Shown one piece after another: positions 42,194 through 49,639 of a stretch of 64,000 nt of DNA. The notes under the pieces were generated by a model. It saw only the letters and a program-made list of their open reading frames with translations. It had not been told where the DNA came from and searched no databases. The DNA is from Lutraria lutraria (taxonomy: Eukaryota; Mollusca; Bivalvia; Venerida; Mactridae): the NCBI GenBank assembly GCA_964023205.1, contig OZ026840.1:27098064-27162063 (forward strand). The letters are read 5' to 3'. The stretch's first letter is position 1. Each line of letters starts with the position of its first letter. The position numbers and the translations under genes were made by a program.

Positions 42194-42309
42194 TCCGGAC
42201 AATGTGTTGGACAATTTGTTGGACAATTGTGTATAGACTTAAATTGGAGACTAAGTGAGTTGTATTGTGTTGTACTTTGTTGTACTTTGTTACTCAGAAT
42301 GTTTTCAAA

Positions 42310-42315
42310 AATAAA
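42310..42315 (+). terminator. Poly(A) signal AATAAA for the zinc-knuckle gene
   Basis: AATAAA 117 nt after the stop codon at 42193, within an A-rich context. The 3' UTR has three tandem TTGGACAAT-like steps (42197-42230). Confidence 0.6.
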
Positions 42316-42380
42316 ATGATAGACAATGTAATATGCTTTTGTCTTTGCTCGAGATATAAAACGAATCTAACACATATGGT

Positions 42381-42396
42381 GGCCCTAATAAGGGCC
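42381..42396 (-). terminator. Histone-type 3' stem-loop of the 75-aa gene
   Basis: On the minus strand GGCCCTTATTAGGGCC follows the stop by 10 nt. It has a 6-bp stem, a TATT loop (U at loop positions 1 and 3, as in histone mRNAs), CCCAACGG before it and ACCA after it. No AATAAA lies downstream on that strand. A histone downstream element is less clear here (GAGCAAAGACAAAAG about 35 nt on). Confidence 0.72.
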
Positions 42397-42406
42397 GTTG
42401 GGTAAT

Positions 42407-42634
42407 TCATTGCATTTCTGCAAGAAATAGGTATCGCCAATAGTTGGCTCTCAAATCCTCATCATAAAAGATGGCAAGGTCAGGGTATAAATTACCCATC
42501 TTGATATCCATCTTGACAACACAAGTATCTTGAAATTCAGACAAGTCTGGGTACAAATTACCCATCTTGACCACCCAAACATCTTCTTGTAACTCATCAG
42601 GTTCATCAGAAGAACTTTTCAAGCAGTTGCCCAT
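42407..42634 (-). CDS. Small repeat protein with N-terminal MGNC, 75 aa
   Basis: ATG frame beginning MGNCLKSSS, a Gly2/Cys pattern compatible with N-myristoylation plus palmitoylation, although residue 6 is Lys and not the preferred Ser/Thr. Two internal copies of a VVKMGNLYPDL motif (residues about 21-31 and 44-54) follow, then an aromatic acidic tail. No family recognised. It ends 10 nt before a histone-type stem-loop and is transcribed away from the CCAAT cluster shared with the 107-aa gene. Confidence 0.6.
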   Translation of the reverse strand: MGNCLKSSSDEPDELQEDVWVVKMGNLYPDLSEFQDTCVVKMDIKMGNLYPDLAIFYDEDLRANYWRYLFLAEMQ

Positions 42635-42694
42635 GTTGAATCATGAAACATAAATGAGCTATGGAACACGAAAAAAACACTGACCTAGAACAGA

Positions 42695-42747
42695 CCAATG
42701 AAATGCCAGTAAAATAGACCAATGAAATACTGTTAAAATGGACCAAT
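42695..42747. promoter_or_regulatory. Three CCAAT boxes at 24-bp spacing in a divergent promoter
   Basis: GACCAATGAAAT (CCAAT at 42695), GACCAATGAAAT (42719) and GACCAATCAGAG (42743) are exactly 24 bp apart, in the 176-bp spacer between the 75-aa and 107-aa genes. GACCAATCAG is the form bound by NF-Y in histone and cell-cycle promoters. No clear TATA box is seen. Confidence 0.65.
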
Positions 42748-42810
42748 CAGAGTCCTTGTATCATAGTCAGTGAGTGACCTTACCTTGATCTAATTTCATT
42801 CTGTATCAAG

Positions 42811-43134
42811 ATGTCACAGCGTACAGTCAATATTATCAAAAGAAAATATGCTGCCTTAGGGCGGTATATTGAACAACTAGAAATGCAGTTAGAAGAGTTG
42901 AGGTTGGAGGTGAAGACCCTGAGAGAGGGTAAGCAGTTTGCAGAGGAGGTGGAGGTCTGCTCTGGGGAAGAGGACTGGGGGGATACCCCTCAAGAATCAA
43001 CCCCAGAGAACTGGGAAGATGAACTCACGGAGGTTCCGTCGAACCTTTACCAACCCACACCGGACCCCAAGGATGTCCAGAAATGGGACAAGTGGTGTCC
43101 CGCTTGTATGGGGAGATGCGGTCAACGCCATTAA
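42811..43134 (+). CDS. Right-end coiled-coil protein with acidic middle and Cys-rich end, 107 aa
   Basis: ATG frame. Residues 5-45 form a heptad-like helix (YAALGRYIEQLEMQLEELRLEVKTL). Residues 46-85 are acidic and Pro-containing (EEVEVCSGEEDWGDT...). The end is KWCPACMGRCGQRH, a CxxC...C...H cluster that may bind zinc. No family is recognised; the plan resembles a small bZIP-like or transactivator-like protein but lacks a basic region of normal length. The gene stops 20 nt before two tandem histone-type stem-loops and has three CCAAT boxes upstream. With the left-end 155-aa gene it brackets the element. Confidence 0.7.
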   Translation: MSQRTVNIIKRKYAALGRYIEQLEMQLEELRLEVKTLREGKQFAEEVEVCSGEEDWGDTPQESTPENWEDELTEVPSNLYQPTPDPKDVQKWDKWCPACMGRCGQRH

Positions 43135-43153
43135 TCCCCATACAAGCACCAAC

Positions 43154-43214
43154 GGTCCTTTTCAGGGCCACCAACGGCCCTTTTCAGGGCCCCCCATACA
43201 ATTCAGAAAGAATC
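43154..43214 (+). terminator. Tandem histone-type 3' stem-loops plus HDE-like block (right end)
   Basis: GGTCCTTTTCAGGGCC (43154-43169) and GGCCCTTTTCAGGGCC (43176-43191), period 22 bp as at the left end, each preceded by AACGG; ACCA follows the first. CAGAAAGAATC at 43204-43214, a close match to the CAAGAAAGA histone downstream element, begins about 12 nt after the second stem. No AATAAA follows. The proximal stem uses a T-G pair where the left copy has T-A, so pairing is kept despite sequence change. Confidence 0.8.
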
Positions 43215-43316
43215 ACTCTCATATTGTCAATATTATCATACTTTACTATTTACTACTATATTTACATTCCTATTTGATGACGTCAAATCATGACGTCATT
43301 TATAAACTTAATATGC
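43215..43316. other. Right flank of the Polinton with paired CRE sites
   Basis: ATGACGTCAAATCATGACGTCAT at about 43277-43299 contains two TGACGTCA sites as a near-palindrome. It could belong to the element terminus or to the promoter of the following host-like gene. Confidence 0.4.
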
Positions 43317-44030
43317 TGGGTACTGTTTTACTAACATTGCGTAAGTTTTGCGTAAGTTTACGCCTACGTTATTAACTTACGTGAATTCGTAAGTGTGTTT
43401 TACTAAAAGTTCGTAAGTTTTTGCGTAAACTTACGTGAAGATAGTGCGTAACTCTTCAATTGGAGGGCTATAAAAACACATTCGGTAGTGTTCGGTGTTT
43501 ATCGGCAAACATTATCGTCTGCAAAGTTCTATGGACGCCGTAAACAAAAAGCAGAGAAACGAAAACTGGTCAAAATCGGAGGTGGATGCACTTGCTTTTG
43601 AGTTTGTACTTGAAGGTCGCTTTGGGCCAAAGCTGACCCACAGGGACAAGGAGGACACCTGGGTACTGTTTTACTAACATTGCGTAAGTCTTGCGTAAGT
43701 TTACGCCTACGTTATTAACTTACCTGAATTCGTAAGTGTGTTTTACTAAACGTTCGTAAGTTTTTGCGTAAACTTACGTGAAGATAGTGCGTAACTCTTC
43801 AATTGGAGGGCTATAAAACACATTCGGTAGTGTTCGGTGTTTATCGGCAAAAATTATCGTCTGCAAAGTTCTAAGGACGCCGTAAACAAAAAGCAAAATC
43901 GGAGGTGGATGCACTTGCCTTTGAGTTTGCATCCACCTCCGATGTACTTGAAGGTCGCTTTGGGCCAAAGCTGACCCCTGGGACAAGGAGGACACCTGGG
44001 ACTCCGTCTTGAGGAGGTAGATCTATTCTT
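43317..44030 (+). repeat. Tandem duplication of promoter plus first exon (unit about 344 bp)
   Basis: GGGTACTGTTTTACTAACATTGCGTAAG begins both units, at about 43317 and 43661. Each holds the same GCGTAAGTTTACG-rich upstream block, a GGGCTATAAAA TATA box (near 43469 and 43810) and first-exon coding sequence. Unit 1 keeps the ATG but is cut off after GAC ACC TGG; unit 2 keeps the splice donor but has lost the ATG. Confidence 0.85.
43898..43943 (+). repeat. Perfect 16-bp inverted repeat created in exon 1, unit 2
   Basis: ATCGGAGGTGGATGCA (43898-43913) is followed after 14 nt by its exact complement (43928-43943). Unit 1 has only the first arm, so the second was copied in reverse from it, as in template-switch replication errors. 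The same event removed the nearby start of the SANT domain. Confidence 0.85.
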
Positions 44031-45859
44031 GACAGATCTGATTTGACATAGGCTATTTGACATTTATAAATATTTTTTTGTTCCGCTGTTATGTGGATGG
44101 TGGATGGACATTAAACTCGACCTGTACGACAAAAATATTTCGAAGCAATTTGTCATAATAGTTTAAATGACGAATTAATGTAGATTATACATCAAAACTC
44201 AATTTCACAGTTTCATTTAAGCACCGCCCCTTTTGACGTATGGACAATGTTAATCGTTTTTTCTTTGTTGATTCTCTTGATGACTACTAGTTCATATGAC
44301 TTTGTCCACCACAACCAATTGCAAATTTAATAGACAGAAAAATATATAACAATAAAAATGTATAGACTACAGCTTTATTTTCAGTGTTAATGCACAAAGC
44401 AAAGTGGCCAGGACCATGAAGGAAGTCAAAAAAAAAACTTTCAGACATGAAGACGTCTGTCAGATGAAGAGAGAGGGACAGAAGGAGGTTGGCTGGGGGT
44501 ACTCACTACTGGTGGGGGACCAGCTCCCAAACTTGACAAATGGGAAGAAGTTGTTAGTATATTTTTCCAATTCATCTAATTATAATGAATCATTTCAATT
44601 TCTTATAAACACATCTCCTCCATTCAGATTTTAGTTAAGATACATGTTATGATTTACGATTAAATTACCCCTTCATGTGTACATATAGCGAAAAGAATAT
44701 AAGTCACCTGTATACAGTCTGAATGCCATAATACTGTGTTTTGCATGAAAGCAAACATTTATTGACAGATGATCAAATCTTAAAGCATTGAGTATGTCAA
44801 ATAATTTTCCACTTTTCTGTTCAGATACTGACAAGTCTGTCGGAAGACAGTGAAGGTGGATTCAGTGGAAGGTAAGGATAATTTGACTACAGTGATTGAT
44901 ATTTATATTGATATTGGTAAGGATAAAGTTATTGATATATGCAAATAACTATGCATGTTGTGTATATAAATTTTAACGATGGTTTGGTCATGGATAAATA
45001 AATGGCTGCAAATGCTTTTTTCAATCACACTGACATTATCATGTGAAAATTTATTTTTTTCAGAAAATGTAACCTTCAAATCTTCAAAACAAGCAGTTCA
45101 TGAACCACTGGAAACAATCAAAATAGGTAACAAAATATTATTAATCATTTGAATGTAAAATATTACAGGTACATGTACAATGTAAACACAAATTGAACGT
45201 AACAATTAAAACACAATGTGTACGGTACATTATTGATGTCATGTTGACTTCTTTACATACCCTATCAATATCTCATGGTATGAACATAATTTTAATGCAT
45301 AAAACAGATTATATGAATATTCTGTTTAATGTTAATGAACGAAGAGTTTTCTTTCAAATTTGATTGATCTTTTAGACTTTAATACAAAATTCAGACACTG
45401 TCAAATGACTTAGTAAGAAGTACACTTGAATTATTTGATTGTAATGTAAAATGTTATTATTTTCAGAAAATTATCCTGTCAACCAGTCAAAATCCAGTGC
45501 TGATTGGTCAACAAGAAAGATTAATGCAGGTAAACACAATGCCAAGCTATATATTTCATAATTTACTGATAGCAATTCAATATTTTTTAAGTAAGCACAA
45601 TATTATAACATGTATATAGGTTCAAATTTCCACTTGGGCCAATTTGTTGACCTTTCTTTGACATGAACTACATGTATGATTGTCTTAAATCATTAATTAA
45701 AAGTATGATTCACACATACATGAAAATATGAATTATACCATTTTACTGGACTAACTACAAAGAACACTGATATAATAATGTTTTTTTTGTTTTGTTTTTC
45801 AGAAAATAATTCAGTCCACCCGGGCTTTTCCAGTGACTTTAAGGAAAAAAACAACACAG

Positions 45860-46757
45860 GTAAAAAAACTATATCAACACCATTGTTTCAGAATTTAACC
45901 ATCATTTAGGCACTCATGTGAGCTAAAAGAAAGATGTGATCATACAGACAGAATGTATCAGTAGGTGCTTAGTACTGTGATAATGCATGTATTCTATAAT
46001 AATGCAACATTTGAAAAATGAACATTTTAACAAAGTTTTAAAGAAAATTCAATGAAATAACGGACAATACAGTATTATATTTCAACTGTTTAAGTCATTT
46101 GGACATAACATAATTTCGGAATGGCTAAAGTACTTGGTTATGTTGAAATTACCAATTCACTGAATATGTTGCAACAACTATCGTCTGCCTTATAACTGAC
46201 ATTCCTCAACACTCTAAAAAATAAACATTCCTCCTTTGGCGTTTTAACAATATAAGTTAATTTTTAGTAAACATTATTTGGTCAATACAGGTAAGTTTGT
46301 GATATACATATACATCTGCTTTTTGTGGACCTGTTGCTGCGATTTTTTTTATCTAATATGAAGTTGTTGCATTTAGAAATCTATAAAACAATAATCACAA
46401 CATTTTACTGGATAAAATTTCACAATTTTCTTTTAATTAAAACCTGTGTGTTTTAATTTGATACATCCAATTAAATCGAATGAAAGTCATTAATGGCTGC
46501 AAATCATCACACCAAACTATTAACCTCGACTTCTACAATGGTGAAATACAACGGTTCAGTCGAGTCAAAGCCGAACCTCACATAATGTCCTTGACACTTG
46601 ACCTTGTCCATGCTGAATGTCATTTTATTATCAAATTTTTTAGGGTTGTTGTAGCAAAACTTCATATCAAGTTTATTGTCTCCTACTTTTATTGTCAGGT
46701 TTGGTGTCGGGAAACTCTCTGAAATATAATTATATACAATAAAATCTCTTTGAATAG
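45860..46757. other. Intron-like non-coding stretch
   Basis: AT-rich, with no exon candidate recognised. It lies inside the long last intron of the Myb/SANT-like gene model. Confidence 0.4.
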
Positions 46758-47373
46758 TACTGTATACGTCTTTAAATTGGCGGGGCTAAAATTTGGCGTT
46801 TTTTGGAAATTTAAATATTGGCGGTGGTCAAGAATTGGCGATTTCTTAAAAATCCGCCAAAATAAAACCATCTATTTATTGTCCGCCGCCGCTAAAATTA
46901 AACCAATGTAACCTATATTTTAATTTGCTTTACATCTTTAAATGTTCTTTGCTTGTAAACATGTTCGCACCTTCCATATACTTGTACAATGCCCTTGTCT
47001 TATTGTGATATACATCGTTAATAGTATCCTTTGTTATAAAAATTGCAAACACCGTCGAAGACTAGCACCTTTTATTAACAAATGGTAATGGTTTGCTTGT
47101 TTGTCCATATCACTTAGCTTTTTTTGTTGATAACGACTATTTTTATATGCCATTTTATGTATATGTACAAAAGTATAACTTATTTGCATTTATTTGCATA
47201 TTTAACCACTGATTAATTATTTTAAGCTTAAGTCAAACTATCTTTTTTGCTATTATTGGCGGTGTTATATATTTGCGGTGTGAATTATTGGCGGGGTTTT
47301 AAATTGGCTGAAACATATCAACTGCCAAAATAGAGAACATTAAACCACCGCCAAATTTCAACGTATACAGTAT
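46758..47373. mobile_element. TA-flanked MITE with GGCGG-rich subterminal repeats
   Basis: Left end TACTGTATACGTCTTTAAATTGGCGG, right end (inverse) TACTGTATACGTTGAAATTTGGCGG. The outer TA can be the target duplication. ATTGGCGG steps recur many times near both ends (46778-46850 and 47255-47355). About 616 bp, no ORF: a non-autonomous Tc1/mariner/pogo-type element is likely. Confidence 0.7.
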
Positions 47374-47479
47374 TCAACAATAATTAAACTATGAACAGTA
47401 AACGTATGTACATACTGTATTTTCATGATGATCTTGTTTAAAGTTGTTATTGATGATGATGCTAAAATGCTAAAATATA

Positions 47480-47900
47480 ATTGTATGTGTTGCTTGGAAA
47501 CCGCTGTTCCAACTGATGCCGTTGATAATGATGATGATGTGTATAGAGATACTGATCAGAATGTATGATTGTTGTGCTCCAGTTGTTGAATGTACTAATG
47601 ATGCTGCTCCTACTGCAGCTAATGATAATGATGATGATGAGTATAGAGATACTGATCAGAATGTATGATTGTGTTGTATATTGTGATGTTCCAGTTGTTG
47701 AATGTATTAATGATGCTGCTCCTACTGCAGCTAATGATAATGATGATGATGAGTATAGAGATACTGATCAGAATGTATGATTGTGTTGTATATTGTGATG
47801 TTCCAGTTGTTGAATGTATTAATGATGCTGCTCCTACTGCAGCTAATGATGATGATGAGTATAGAGATTCTGGCAAGAATGTATGTGTGATTGTGTTGTA
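47480..47900 (+). repeat. Minisatellite, about 112-bp unit, three to four copies
   Basis: GAGTATAGAGATACTGATCAGAATGTATGATTGT...GCTGCTCCTACTGCAGCTAATGAT recurs at about 47561, 47661 and 47773, with a diverged earlier copy from 47480. The unit gives short Asp/Asn-rich ORFs (DAAPTAANDNDDDEYRDTDQ), but the period is not a multiple of three and stops interrupt it. Confidence 0.75.
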
Positions 47901-48323
47901 CAATGTGATGCTCCAGTTAATGATAGGGTTCTTGTTGCTGCTTATGGAGAAGATTAGAAGGTTGACGGTAGTGACTTTAGTGGTGTTGATTATGTTAATG
48001 TGTATGTGTTAATGACTGTGGTGGTACTGATGACTGTCATATTGGGCTTATGTCATTCAATTATATTAGAAACATAACACTGAAGATTGTTTTCCAATAT
48101 TCTCAATAGCTTCACTCTTTCTTGTTATTTAAAAAATCATTTAGACTTAAATCTCTAATTAATAGATGAAATTCACGCTACGATTTCAAATCAAAATGAA
48201 AAGCAGGCATCCAAGTTCACACCTAAGTTTTCATTAAGCCAGGATCGGTTGCCACAATTATTTCTGTTTGATATTGAAGACAAAAAAGAGAAAATTGGAA
48301 ATAACTATAGCTATATTTTGTGA

Positions 48324-49639
48324 TATGTCACCTTAAGCAAACTAATTTAGCAATATTGGTAAATACACAATTGTACAAACTATTTGTTATGGATAAATGC
48401 ATTCAAAATATAATTATTTCCTCCAATACTAAAGAGCATATTACATACGTGAAAAACTAAGCAGCTATTAAATGAGGAGCAAAATGTCATATCTTCAAAT
48501 AAATAATAATGGAGATAAACCCTTAACTAACAAAAAGTTTACAGCTAATTTCGAGTCTTTCTAGAATTCTATTCCAATCTGCAGTATATAATATCATAGA
48601 CAAGTGTACGTCACAGTACGTGTAACTAAGAAACCACAACTTTGCGTGTGGCATCTCAATCCACCTTAATCATATTGAACTGATGATTTCATTTACTTAC
48701 AGTGTGGTTGGAATGTAATAGACATGATATCGTAATCGTCTGGAGCAAGTCTATCATAGCCCATGGAAATTAACCTTGCGTACATTTGAAGACATTTGAA
48801 AAAGTTCTTTTTTCATCCAGAAATGGAAGCCAATAGCTCATAAGTAATGAAGCTTTTGTATTTAAACATACATTGCATCAATGACCTGTGTGCAGAACAA
48901 ACTTTATAGTCATGAGTGACTAAACAGACAAACTCATGCACATGGAACACTACTTTTATTTTATTTATATTAGATTTTTAACATCCAGTGTTCTTGATAC
49001 AATTTCATTTACACCAAGTTGATTGACATATGAGAATAAATAATTAAATTAATACATTTTAGTTCTATTTAAAGAATCCCATCAAAACAAAATAATTTAT
49101 TTACCACTATTAATAATAATAGGCCAGGTTACACTATACTAGAATTCCACTTTTTGACGGGGGGGGGGGGGGGAGTATGTCATACTTTTACCATAAATAC
49201 CATACATTAAAACAAATGAATCTTATATATAAACTTTCATGTGTGTGTGTTTTTAAACTAAAATGAATAGAACAAAATTATATTCTAATCAAGCATTTTT
49301 TTAAATAAATAATTAAATTATTGCCTTGTGACTTAAACTTTTTTAAAGCCAAAATAGATCATTCCAAACTGAACTAGTTTTTTATTGGTTGAGTACATAA
49401 CATCCACATGGTAGATGGACGCAGGCATGAAATTCATGCTTGAAAAAGTAAACATTGAAAACAAAGGATGACCCAGAAAACTTTTTATTCAGCTTTTTCC
49501 ACCTTTTTCTGTTTTTCATTTTCTCCCTTTGATAGAAATATATCCCCAACAGTTAAATTATATGCCTGTTCCACAGCCAGTTCACCTCTTAAGAACTGTA
49601 ACCTGTGAACTTTGAACACCTACCAACAATAACTATCTC
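48324..49639. other. Non-coding stretch
   Basis: No gene. A homopolymer run of 14 G at about 49159-49172 is the only marked feature. Confidence 0.45.

Larger units (their letters stand above)
27926..43214 (-). mobile_element. Polinton/Maverick virus-like element (about 15.3 kb)
   Basis: It encodes the full Polinton hallmark set: protein-primed PolB, retroviral-type integrase, adenain-like protease, A32/FtsK-type ATPase, double-jelly-roll and single-jelly-roll capsid candidates, plus a pX-like peptide and zinc-knuckle protein. Nearly all genes are packed on the minus strand with 2-30 bp gaps or ATGA overlaps. Length fits the usual 15-20 kb. The outermost recognisable inverted similarity is the tandem stem-loop block and roughly 25 bp beyond it (GACAATGAGAG...TTCTTTC against GACAATATGAGAG...TTCTTTC). 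Standard AG...CT termini and a 6-bp target duplication were not found. It is probably an integrated copy of an adintovirus-like virus, with some broken genes. Confidence 0.92.
43531..48323 (+). pseudogene. Spliced Myb/SANT-like DNA-binding domain gene with damaged first exon
   Basis: Exon 1 in duplication unit 1 (ATG 43531) encodes NENWSKSEVDALAFEFV, the start of a Myb/SANT-like (trihelix-type) domain, then runs into unit 2. In unit 2 the end of exon 1 (DTWDSVLR) has a GTAGAT donor in the phase required by exon 2 (44385-44556, VNAQSKVARTMKEVKKK). Exon 3 is 44825-44871 (ILTSLSEDSEGG...). Exons 4 (45064-45126), 5 (45467-45529) and 6 (45803-45859) are 57-63 nt, all start AAAAT and have symmetric 1-1 phase. 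A last exon at 48166-48323 in matching phase ends in TGA. Exon 3's strongest donor does not fit exon 4's phase; GAAG|GTGGAT would. Harbinger-associated and host genes both use this domain. Loss of the ATG or of the donor in each duplicate suggests a non-functional gene. Confidence 0.6.

Noticed and set aside
27948..43191. Stem-loops as plain transposon terminal inverted repeats
   Set aside because: This may be part of the story at the two ends, but the internal copy at 42381 is not terminal and the stems show pair-preserving differences.
27926..43214. Host histone gene 3' UTRs captured by chance
   Set aside because: No histone coding sequence is present; all three stem-loops lie 10-20 nt after stops of unrelated element genes.
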